This document shows positions 32,450 to 39,895 of a DNA stretch of 39,964 bases, piece by piece. Source of the DNA: an uncultured Candidatus Saccharibacteria bacterium (lineage in GTDB: Bacteria > Patescibacteriota > Saccharimonadia > Saccharimonadales > Saccharimonadaceae). The translations under genes and the position numbers were made by a program. The notes beneath the pieces were generated by a model, which saw only the letters and a list, made by a program, of their open reading frames with translations, was not told the origin of the DNA and searched no databases. The stretch spans positions 73,132-113,095 of the forward strand of contig CAMUBZ010000003.1 in assembly GCA_947087275.1 (NCBI GenBank). The letters run 5' to 3'. The stretch's first letter is position 1. Each line of letters opens with the position of its first letter.

Positions 32450-35022
32450 AAAAACGTTTAGGGTTAGCAATGGTGGCACTGATAGCCTTAGTCGCGGCTT
32501 GTGTGTATTTATTGCCAGATGTGCAGCCAGCATATGCCGCTAATGGTGGCGACTCCAACGACAGCAATGTGGGCGGCTGTGGTGCAGCTGGGAAAAACTG
32601 TACAAGTTGGGGAATTACTTGGGTTAAGCAACCTCTAGATGAATTCTTGCAGTCGTCCGAACGCGTTGGCTTAACCAGCCAACAGAAGCAAGATATGATT
32701 AATGCCACTGCGGGAATGGCTGACCCCTATGTCTACCGCTTAGCCTACGTCGACTATGCCAATGGTGGCAAAATTCAGCTGGGTAGCGTCAGTGGTCTAA
32801 TTAGCAATGACCGCGCGGATCGCAATAATGCAGTTTATGTTGACCCGTCGTCGATTCCGGGCGGCATGTCTGCCGCTGAAGCGCAGGCACTGTTTGAATA
32901 CGCGCTGAGTATCGGCGTCGATATGCAATATAACTGGGATCAATTAGCAATTTTTGCCTTTGATGAGGCTTGGACAGATTGCGGAACAGATTCATCCTGT
33001 ATTCAACAAAAGATAGAGCAAAAAATCACTGAGCAGACTGAGAATGGTGACGGTAGCAGCGCCATGGCTTACTTTCAATCCAAGACCATTATTGATGTTG
33101 GAAATGGTATCCCCGAAGGACCACAAGATTCAGGTTGGGATGGGCATGTTGCGATTGAGTTTAGCACTGATGAGCCATCCGTGACTGTCAACTTTACGCA
33201 CACAATTGAGTATCAACCAAACGGTTTTAGCCTTGGAGGCAAAGACAAATTTACAACCAAAGCATCTGCAGGTGATATCTCAGCGGGGTCGGGCAAAACA
33301 GATGTAGCGGATACCGTCAATAACTATACGCCTTATAGTATCACAACAGGCGGCGGTGGCACTTTTGGCATCTTTACTACTAGTTCTGGCACTTCTACCT
33401 ATGGTACCACCCCACAAACGGTTTCACTCAGCCCAGGCGAGACGAAGACAGTTTGCAGCTACATTAATTACAGCAACAAATTTGCTAACATGAAGAGCAA
33501 GAAGCATATTGAAGTGCACTACAAGGCTGCAGATCCCGCCACGAATAGTCCTGCAGTTCCAGAAGATTCGCATTACGACTGGTATCTCAATAATTATTCT
33601 GGGTCGGGTAGTTCTGGGGCCTGCGCAACCATTACGCGTCCAGCTGACCCGTCCGGTGAGCCAGTTAATCCTAACTCCAGCGGATCCACAACCTCTGATA
33701 TTATGTTTGCTGGCGAAACTACTCAGCTGGAATGGGATTTGCACGGTAATACTTATGATGTACGGCGTCTTATGGAGCGCCAAATCACAGCGCATCTCGT
33801 GGATGTGTTGCCGGGACGTAGCGGACGTTTCTTTGATACCACTCCACGTTCGGCTAGTAGTCCTTACAACCATTATTCGGGCGCCAATATCGCGGCACGA
33901 CATAACTTTGGGGAAGAAGGCGCCAATCTTGACAATAGCCCCGATACTTATAGCAAAGCCTTCGGCGTAGTGGTGCCAGATTATGTAGGATACAAATATT
34001 GCCATACGGGTGGCTACCGCTATGAATCGTGGTACGCTATCAACGGTAACTGGAAGCATGACACGCGCACCGATAAGAATTATCGCAATTATTGGTATGT
34101 CTACAGTGCGTCCTGCCGCACAATCGCCAAGAAACCAACCATAGCGATTTGGAACGGGAGCGTTTTGACAGCAGGCGGCGTCACTACTTCAACCTCGCCA
34201 CGATTTGATAACGCCGTCATGGGCGCTAAGGTTGGTGAAGGCGGATCACGCACTTTGTACGGCTCATGGGTAGAATATTTGGCAGCCGTGGGCAAGAACG
34301 TGAATTACTTCACCTCTGGGTCAAGTTTGGCGATTGGCTCCAAAAATCTGTCCGCTCCGCAAAGCATTCCGTTGAGCACTGGTAATTCCCCGCTCACGAT
34401 TGCCAACAAGGATCGCCTGGGCAGTTCAGGAATTTATAATAATTCGACCTACCGCACACGCTTGACGACTTTTTTGGAAAATCAGGCTACGCCTTTGACA
34501 AGTGACACACTGGGCGCAATGAATAACGTATCCAACACACAAATCCTCACTCATAATGGCGATTTGAAGATTACGGGTAATATTACTACTAATCCTGGGG
34601 CATACAATAGCATTTACCATGTACCACAGGTTGTGATTTTTGTGCACGGTAACTTAGAAATCGCTAGCGACGTGACGCGAATTGACGCTTGGTTAATTGT
34701 TGACGGCAAGATTAACACCTGTAGCGATTTTACGTACGGCTCCACTGAAGCGGATGCGGTGAATCGTTTGCGCGATACGTGCAATAAGCAATTAGTTTTT
34801 AACGGCCCAGTGTTAGCTAACGGCTTGACGCTCAATCGCTCCTTTGGTTCTGATCCTTTGGTGACGCGCACGGGCACCTTTGGTGCACCACCGGCCAAAT
34901 ATAATGCTGGTGAAATCTTCAACTTGCGAATGGATACTTATCTGTGGGCTTACGCTCAGGCTGGACGTTATGCCTCCAGCTATACCGAAAGTTATTCCCG
35001 CGAATTAGCACCGCGTTATTAA
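32446..35022 (+). CDS. Large secreted surface protein, 858 aa
   Basis: A signal peptide is clear: MKKR, hydrophobic core ~5-24, cleavage about QPAYA/ANGG. The mature protein is Ser/Thr/Gly/Asn-rich with scattered Cys pairs, and has a beta-rich central region (~200-420) and a C-terminal region (~690-850) whose repeating polar/hydrophobic strands (VVIFVHGNLEIAS, WLIVDGKIN) look like a right-handed beta-helix. There is no LPxTG motif or C-terminal span, so the protein may attach through the TPR partner or be released. I know no family name. It overlaps ecfT by 4 nt tail-to-tail. Confidence 0.65.
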   Translation: MKKRLGLAMVALIALVAACVYLLPDVQPAYAANGGDSNDSNVGGCGAAGKNCTSWGITWVKQPLDEFLQSSERVGLTSQQKQDMINATAGMADPYVYRLAYVDYANGGKIQLGSVSGLISNDRADRNNAVYVDPSSIPGGMSAAEAQALFEYALSIGVDMQYNWDQLAIFAFDEAWTDCGTDSSCIQQKIEQKITEQTENGDGSSAMAYFQSKTIIDVGNGIPEGPQDSGWDGHVAIEFSTDEPSVTVNFTHTIEYQPNGFSLGGKDKFTTKASAGDISAGSGKTDVADTVNNYTPYSITTGGGGTFGIFTTSSGTSTYGTTPQTVSLSPGETKTVCSYINYSNKFANMKSKKHIEVHYKAADPATNSPAVPEDSHYDWYLNNYSGSGSSGACATITRPADPSGEPVNPNSSGSTTSDIMFAGETTQLEWDLHGNTYDVRRLMERQITAHLVDVLPGRSGRFFDTTPRSASSPYNHYSGANIAARHNFGEEGANLDNSPDTYSKAFGVVVPDYVGYKYCHTGGYRYESWYAINGNWKHDTRTDKNYRNYWYVYSASCRTIAKKPTIAIWNGSVLTAGGVTTSTSPRFDNAVMGAKVGEGGSRTLYGSWVEYLAAVGKNVNYFTSGSSLAIGSKNLSAPQSIPLSTGNSPLTIANKDRLGSSGIYNNSTYRTRLTTFLENQATPLTSDTLGAMNNVSNTQILTHNGDLKITGNITTNPGAYNSIYHVPQVVIFVHGNLEIASDVTRIDAWLIVDGKINTCSDFTYGSTEADAVNRLRDTCNKQLVFNGPVLANGLTLNRSFGSDPLVTRTGTFGAPPAKYNAGEIFNLRMDTYLWAYAQAGRYASSYTESYSRELAPRY

Positions 35023-35588
35023 TCGTAACCTTTTAGCCGCAAGGCTTGCTCGGCGGCTTCCGTAGAGTCGAAAAGTTGTTCCATTACGCCAACGATATAG
35101 ACTTGCGGTTGTTGCCAAAGCGTTCTTAAGCCACAGCCCTTGAGTTTAAGATTAGATTGTAGTTGTTTGGCCTCATGCGTCAAGAGTGGCACAAACGTGA
35201 GTGCCACAGTAATGCTCAGCACAATTGCTTCCGTATCAACCTTAAAAAGTCTGAGTGGAGCACAAAGGTTAGCAATGCCGTGTGCAAACTCTTGAGAAGT
35301 GAGGAGCTGAGAGACGAGATAAGTCGCCTCAATCGCTAGGCCAAGTCGCACGCCTAATAGTAGAGCTTGCGGCAGGCCAGAAAATAGCCAATTACACAGA
35401 ATAACAAAGGTCACAAAACCACAATTCTGAGCAAGGAATCGGACTTGTTTCTGCCAATGATGACGCTGTAGAAGTAGCAGTATACATAAATCAAGCAACA
35501 ATAATCCACCCAAGATTCGCCAATCTTCTAGCCAAAATAGCCAGATATTATAGATGATAAAGCCTAAGACCAGCAGGGCGCCTTTCAT
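35019..35588 (-). CDS. ecfT: ECF transporter transmembrane component EcfT
   Basis: The 189 residues have about five spans in the first ~110 residues followed by the cytoplasmic coupling region. The second coupling motif, usually A-R-G, is present in drifted form at the C-terminus as ALRLKGYD. At 189 residues it is shorter than typical (~265). It follows ecfA with a 4-nt overlap. EcfT links the ATPases to the folate-binding FolT subunit. Confidence 0.78.
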   Translation of the reverse strand: MKGALLVLGFIIYNIWLFWLEDWRILGGLLLLDLCILLLLQRHHWQKQVRFLAQNCGFVTFVILCNWLFSGLPQALLLGVRLGLAIEATYLVSQLLTSQEFAHGIANLCAPLRLFKVDTEAIVLSITVALTFVPLLTHEAKQLQSNLKLKGCGLRTLWQQPQVYIVGVMEQLFDSTEAAEQALRLKGYD

Positions 35589-36403
35589 ATTTTTCTCCGC
35601 AAATCACGTAAATTGTAAGTTTTTAATTTTTTGGCAATTTGCAGCAAAAGTGGCACTTCTAGCCCAAACTGAGTCAGCAAAGTAGGATGCTTGATTAACT
35701 CAACAGGTGTTGATTTGATGATTTGCCCGCCAGTTAGAATCAACACGGTGTCGGCTAATAAAATTTCGTCAAGCAGATTAGTCATCATAATAATACCTAT
35801 ACCCTTTCGCTTGAGATTGTCCAAAACACGATAGACAGTGCGTCGACTTGGTAAATCGAGCATTGAAGTACCCTCATCTAGAACCAAATATTCTGGGTTG
35901 AGGGCTAGCGCACTAGCCAAGACTAAGCGCTGTTTTTGACCGCCCGAAAGTGCGCGTGGATTAGCATCCAATTTATCCGCTAATCCTACTTGTGCCAAGG
36001 CTTCGAGGATTATCTCCCGACGCTTAGATTGGATGATAGACTGACGTGCACGTTTTGCTTTGGGGAGATCGGTCATTTCTGGCAAATTGAGATTTTGCAA
36101 GGCAAAGCCAATCTCGTCCTCCACTCTGCCAAACAAAATCTGATGATCTGGGTTTTGCAAAACTAGACCAATCTTTTGCCGCAATTCGCGCACCGGTGTT
36201 GAGCGCTTGAGCCGTAGGTCATCAATCCAAACTTCACCCGAGAAATCGAGTTTGAGCCCAGCCAAAACTTGAGCCAAGGTTGATTTACCACTACCATTTT
36301 GTCCGATAATGACCGTAATCTCACCGGGCGCAATCTCCAAATTCGCTTGCGCTAAAACTGGATGCTTGGAGTAACCACAACTAAACTGCTTGAGGCTGAT
36401 CAT
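35585..36403 (-). CDS. ecfA: ECF transporter ATPase EcfA
   Basis: The 272-residue ATPase has Walker A GQNGSGKST (K40), Q-loop VLQNPDHQ typical of EcfA, signature LSGGQKQRL, and Walker B LVLDEGTSMLD with catalytic Glu. The switch His is replaced by Asn (MMTNLLDEIL, usual MTH). Only one EcfA is present, where most ECF systems carry an A1/A2 pair. It overlaps folT by 23 nt and ecfT by 4 nt. Confidence 0.9.
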   Translation of the reverse strand: MISLKQFSCGYSKHPVLAQANLEIAPGEITVIIGQNGSGKSTLAQVLAGLKLDFSGEVWIDDLRLKRSTPVRELRQKIGLVLQNPDHQILFGRVEDEIGFALQNLNLPEMTDLPKAKRARQSIIQSKRREIILEALAQVGLADKLDANPRALSGGQKQRLVLASALALNPEYLVLDEGTSMLDLPSRRTVYRVLDNLKRKGIGIIMMTNLLDEILLADTVLILTGGQIIKSTPVELIKHPTLLTQFGLEVPLLLQIAKKLKTYNLRDLRRKI

Positions 36404-36956
36404 CGGCAGTTCCTAACAAATGATTCAGACGGGGAGCAAAAATTTTGACTAGTGCCGTCATCGTAATTAGCATCACCGGAGCCATTACTAATTGCTTCAT
36501 CACCCGCACAGGAATAATCACACTGCTTGCATCCCCCGTCATCATCAGTACCCAGAGTGTATTGAGCCCGCCGTTGAGTACGCCCGTAATAATCAAGGTA
36601 CATATTACCAAGCGTAGCACAAAGTTGCGATCCAGCTTAATGCCGTGCGGGCGGTAGAGACAAAGGCCAGCCGTTAGTCCAGTGAGGATTGCCGTCAGCG
36701 TATAGCCAAAGAAAAAGCTACCCGACGGAAATAGTAGCGCACCAATCAAATCCGCAATAGTTGCTACAAAAGTTGCGCCCGGCCAGCCCAAGAGCATGCC
36801 CGCCAACATCACTGGCACGAACATGAAGTTGATTTGAATAATCGGCGTCCGGAACGCCAGCAAGCGTTGCAGTACGATAGTGAGCGCAATCAAAATTGCA
36901 GTAATAATTACTTTACGCGCCCGAGGCATGGTGTGGGGCGCGGGGCGGTTGGTCAT
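36381..36956 (-). CDS. folT: ECF transporter folate-binding S component FolT
   Basis: The 191 residues fit FolT: six spans, with the family's INFMFVPVMLAGMLLG segment and the ALLFPSGSFFFGYTLTA loop-helix (~93-109). FolT binds folates and delivers them to the EcfT/A core. GGAAGGAG precedes ATG. The upstream leader contains a THF riboswitch, the typical regulatory partner of folT in Firmicutes, which independently supports the assignment. Confidence 0.87.
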   Translation of the reverse strand: MTNRPAPHTMPRARKVIITAILIALTIVLQRLLAFRTPIIQINFMFVPVMLAGMLLGWPGATFVATIADLIGALLFPSGSFFFGYTLTAILTGLTAGLCLYRPHGIKLDRNFVLRLVICTLIITGVLNGGLNTLWVLMMTGDASSVIIPVRVMKQLVMAPVMLITMTALVKIFAPRLNHLLGTADDQPQAV

Positions 36957-37003
36957 AAAACTCCTTCCCCGCTATTTACGAGGTTGGCAAAAGCACTCTC
37001 ATC

Positions 37004-37094
37004 ATAGCGGAATGCGAACCAAAATCAGCGGTTTCCCTTGCCTTGCGGGCAACTTCCCGTCCCACAAGTCTTAACTATTTTGGCCCTACTCTAT
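37004..37094 (-). promoter_or_regulatory. Tetrahydrofolate (THF) riboswitch aptamer
   Basis: Minus-strand RNA begins ATAG-AGTAG and ends GCATTCCG-CTAT, closing P1. GGCCAAAAT pairs with ATTTTGGTT as P2. Between them are GTTAAG, GGGACGGGAAGTTGCC and the hairpin TTGCC/GGCAA, then CCGCTGA. These match the folT THF-riboswitch layout (AGUAG, GUUAAG, GCAUCCGCU). A TATAAT lies just upstream (37117-37112). Downstream, CCGCTAT of the aptamer can pair with ATAGCGG (36975-36969) next to the GGAAGGAG ribosome site. Confidence 0.82.
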
Positions 37095-37112
37095 TAGTTG
37101 ATAATAAGTTTA

Positions 37113-38078
37113 TTATAGCACGCTTTGCTCAATGAAGTGCACCACATCCGCCCAAACTTCCTGCTTCCCTTTTTCGTTTAAGATCTCGTGACGCATGCCA
37201 GGATAAAGTTTGCTCGTGACGTGTTGGTACCCGCGCTGGCGCATGAAGTCTACGGCTCGCACAAAATCTTTATGACTAATAATGCACGGGTCATCTGCCC
37301 CAGCAATAAAGAAAATCGGCGCCTCTGGGTGAGCTAGTTGCCAACCTTTTTTGCTATAGGCTCGCTGCACCAAACCAAATAGAGTCTCAAAACCGTTCAA
37401 AGTGAAGATAAAGCCATCACGCGGATCAGCATCATAGGCCGCCACTACCGCTGGGTCACTGACAATCCACGAGTTTAGGGTAGGATAATGCTGGGCCATA
37501 TCAACCGCTTGACCATTCGTGCGTGCGAGTTTGGCGGATTTTTGATTATATCCGCCAAAAGCCAGCTGGTTCACAAATTTGCTACGGTATTTGTCACCAT
37601 GGAAAAGTTGCAAGAACTTGGCTACCATTTTACCCATACCGGCACCGACACGCTTGCTAGGTGAGCCGCAGACAATCAACCCGTCAACATCCGCATCATG
37701 CTGCTGCATATAGCAGCGCACCACCAGCGAGCCCATGCTATGGCCAAACAAAGTCAAAGGCAACCCGGGGAAGCGGTTCTTAACATACTCTGTCACTTGA
37801 TGGACGTCATCAATAATTCCCTGCACGCCGTTTTGGTAAAAATAGCCGTAATCGTCAGCGGATTTGACGCTGGCACCATGGCCACGATGATCATGGATAA
37901 TTACCACAAAGCCTTGCTGGGCACAGTAATCCATAAAATCATGGTAGCGCTCGCGATGCTCCGCCATGCCGTGCACCAGTTGCAAAATCCCGCGCGGTTG
38001 TCCGCCCGGGATACGTAGGCTCACACCCAATTCCAAGTTATCATGTTGGCTTTTGATCGTAAATTCTTCACGTTGCAT
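37113..38078 (-). CDS. Alpha/beta hydrolase, monoacylglycerol lipase-like
   Basis: The 321 residues match the Hydrolase_4/monoglyceride-lipase group: oxyanion segment VHGMAEHRERY (~34-44), HDHRGHG, nucleophile elbow GHSMGS with Ser114, AGADDPCI with the acid Asp, and PGMRHEILNE with the catalytic His. It is predicted cytoplasmic with a cap domain between. Likely substrates are monoacylglycerols or lysophospholipids scavenged from a host. TATAAT lies 6 nt from ATG (38085-38090), so the transcript is leaderless. Confidence 0.88.
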   Translation of the reverse strand: MQREEFTIKSQHDNLELGVSLRIPGGQPRGILQLVHGMAEHRERYHDFMDYCAQQGFVVIIHDHRGHGASVKSADDYGYFYQNGVQGIIDDVHQVTEYVKNRFPGLPLTLFGHSMGSLVVRCYMQQHDADVDGLIVCGSPSKRVGAGMGKMVAKFLQLFHGDKYRSKFVNQLAFGGYNQKSAKLARTNGQAVDMAQHYPTLNSWIVSDPAVVAAYDADPRDGFIFTLNGFETLFGLVQRAYSKKGWQLAHPEAPIFFIAGADDPCIISHKDFVRAVDFMRQRGYQHVTSKLYPGMRHEILNEKGKQEVWADVVHFIEQSVL

Positions 38079-38114
38079 AAACCTATTATAGCATGTATAA
38101 TATAAAGGTTAATT

Positions 38115-38984
38115 ATGTATTCCACCACCACTTTGGCCAAAAACTCCAAGCTCACAGGCAAACTCGTGGGCACACATCAGCAACTCGACCAGGCCGCACG
38201 CAAGGTGCTGGCCAAACATCTTCCTCGAGGCAAATATTTCCCGAGTGCCAAAGAGATTCGACATTTTTCTGGTGCCCTCGGGCCCGATGGCCTCAAACGT
38301 AAAAGCCCTGATGAAGACGATCCTTCGCACATGTTTGATGGCGAAAACGGCGCGAACCTCGTGCAGCAGATTCTAGACCACCATTATAATCTTGTGCAAG
38401 CGCTCAAAAATCACAATGAAGTGCGGGCAGCCTTTGAGGCGGCTTGGCTGGCACACAAAGTCACTGATGCTTTGACCCCCGCGCATCATTTTCCGCTCTC
38501 GGAAGCCAAAGAAGAACTGATGTCAAATAAGGAATTTGTAAAGATTTTTGGTGAGCCAATCAAGGGGATTATGCATGGACGTAGCGCCATCGAAACCGCA
38601 CGCAACAACTGGTTGTACTGGGGTGCTGGAGGGTATTTTTCTAAGCATTTGGCGTATGAGTATGGCGTGGTGGTGATTGCCGCCACGCTGCCCCAACGCA
38701 AAATTATGCCTGAGGTGGGCAAGGCTGAGTTCCAATATGTGGACGCCAAAAAGACTTTGTTTGAGGCGATTGATCGAATTCAGCCGGCCAAAATTTATGA
38801 TAACTTTCGTAAAGACGGCTGGACGACAGAACTAGCGCTCGAAACCAAGAACTTGGTTTTGCCAGAAATTGTCCGAGCCGAGGCGTTGATTTGGTATTCG
38901 GCAGCCGAGGAGGCCTATGGTTTACACCGCAAAAAAGATACCAAAAACACCGCAAAAGGGGCGAAAAATGCTCGGAAAAAGTGA
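38115..38984 (+). CDS. Zinc-phospholipase C/S1-P1-like protein, 289 aa
   Basis: The pattern of metal ligands suggests the zinc-dependent phospholipase C/P1 nuclease fold: GTHQQLDQAA near the N-terminus, HMFDGEN, and the helix WLAHKVTDALTPAHHF carrying H-x3-D-x4-P-x-H. No signal peptide is visible, unlike most relatives, so it may be cytoplasmic; the C-terminal ~20 residues are Lys/Ala-rich and disordered. AAAGG lies 6 nt before ATG. The rsmD gene overlaps its 3' end by 17 nt. Activity is inferred from the residue pattern only. Confidence 0.55.
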   Translation: MYSTTTLAKNSKLTGKLVGTHQQLDQAARKVLAKHLPRGKYFPSAKEIRHFSGALGPDGLKRKSPDEDDPSHMFDGENGANLVQQILDHHYNLVQALKNHNEVRAAFEAAWLAHKVTDALTPAHHFPLSEAKEELMSNKEFVKIFGEPIKGIMHGRSAIETARNNWLYWGAGGYFSKHLAYEYGVVVIAATLPQRKIMPEVGKAEFQYVDAKKTLFEAIDRIQPAKIYDNFRKDGWTTELALETKNLVLPEIVRAEALIWYSAAEEAYGLHRKKDTKNTAKGAKNARKK

Positions 38985-39612
38985 TCTCAAGGTACTTTCA
39001 GGGCGATTTAAGGGCATGCGCCTACAGTCGCCACATTCGGCTCTGACGCATCCGATGGGCTCACGCGAGAAGTTAGCTCTGTTTAATATACTTCAGCCTT
39101 ATCTGGAAAACGCTATAGTGCTAGATATTTATGCTGGTTCGGGATCCTTGGGAATCGAGGCCCTGAGCAGAGGCGCCAAACAAGTGTTTTTTGTGGAAAA
39201 AGCGCCAAAAATTAGTAAAATTATCCGTCAAAATCTCGCCCACGTGGCCGAAAAAGGCCATTTAGAGGCGATTCTGGCAACTTTGCCCCCAGAGAGCCGT
39301 GAGACCGCGGTGGCTGATTTTGAGGCAAAAAACGGTGAAAATATGATATTTTATAATGTTTTTACTGTTTCAGCAAGAGAATTCTCCCAAAATCCAGCCG
39401 CAGAAGGCGTCTTTGATGTGATTTTGGCCGACCCGCCGTATGACCGCTTTGATGTTTCTGAGGTGGCGGAATTGCCCAAATTATTGCGTAAAGGTGGGAT
39501 TTTGGCGCTGTCTTTCCCCTCTCAGCAAGGTGCGCCGGAGTTTGATGGCCTAACGCTACTGACAGTGCGTAAATATGCCGCGGCTGGGATTACGCTGTAT
39601 CAGAAAAATTAG
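38968..39612 (+). CDS. rsmD: 16S rRNA (guanine966-N2)-methyltransferase RsmD
   Basis: The 214-residue SAM-dependent enzyme has the family start KVLSGRFKGMRLQSP, the GSREKLALFNIL helix, motif I LDIYAGSGSLGIEALSRGA, and the catalytic DPPYD (about residues 155-159). It modifies G966 of 16S rRNA during 30S assembly. I chose ATG at 38968, since the earlier in-frame start at 38917 lies in the preceding gene's coding region and adds an unconserved Lys-rich leader. A ~25-residue acidic insert after motif II (~110-135) makes it longer than the usual ~185 residues. Confidence 0.88.
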   Translation: MLGKSDLKVLSGRFKGMRLQSPHSALTHPMGSREKLALFNILQPYLENAIVLDIYAGSGSLGIEALSRGAKQVFFVEKAPKISKIIRQNLAHVAEKGHLEAILATLPPESRETAVADFEAKNGENMIFYNVFTVSAREFSQNPAAEGVFDVILADPPYDRFDVSEVAELPKLLRKGGILALSFPSQQGAPEFDGLTLLTVRKYAAAGITLYQKN

Positions 39613-39679
39613 GAATGTTATAACTGCGAGTGCGGCCTTAGCTGGATATTTTGATGAAATTATGCTACAATGGTTCTAT

Positions 39680-39764
39680 GCCCGTGTGGTGAAATTGGTA
39701 TACACGTATGCCTTAGGAGCATATGCCGCAAGGCGTGCTGGTTCAAGTCCAGTCGCGGGCACCA
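39680..39764 (+). tRNA. tRNA-Leu (anticodon TAG)
   Basis: Acceptor GCCCGTG (39680-39686) pairs with CGCGGGC (39754-39760; one T-G), then discriminator A and encoded CCA. The anticodon stem TATGC/GCATA holds loop CTTAGGA with anticodon TAG at 39714-39716. A long variable arm (GCCGCAAGGC) marks a class II tRNA. An extended -10, TGCTACAAT, ends at 39671. Confidence 0.93.
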
Positions 39765-39843
39765 CGGCCCTAACAGGGGCGAAGTAGCATTACTGGAACC
39801 GGCAGAGCCGGCGCCAAGGCTACAAGTCCAGTCGCGGGCACCA
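39744..39843 (+). repeat. Duplicated 3' end of tRNA-Leu (21-bp direct repeat)
   Basis: The last 21 nt of tRNA-Leu (39744-39764; CAAGTCCAGTCGCGGGCACC plus A) recur exactly at 39823-39843. The 58-bp segment between holds two small hairpins, including CCGGC-AGA-GCCGG (39799-39811), and no gene. Duplicated tRNA 3' ends are the signature of integrase att sites, so this may be a scar of an excised element. Confidence 0.85.
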
Positions 39844-39853
39844 TTGACAAACT

Positions 39854-39880
39854 GCACCAGAAATGGTGTTATTTTGTTTT
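39854..39880 (+). terminator. Terminator of tRNA-Leu
   Basis: CACCA-GAAA-TGGTG (39855-39868, closed by an extra G-T pair) is followed by TTATTTTGTTTT. It lies after the repeated tRNA end, so the primary transcript includes the duplicate. Confidence 0.8.
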
Positions 39881-39895
39881 AACATTTCCGTTTTT

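Noticed and set aside
36957-37117. FMN, cobalamin or TPP riboswitch upstream of the ECF genes
   Set aside because: None of their hallmark boxes is present, whereas the THF aptamer elements align throughout and the S component is FolT-like.
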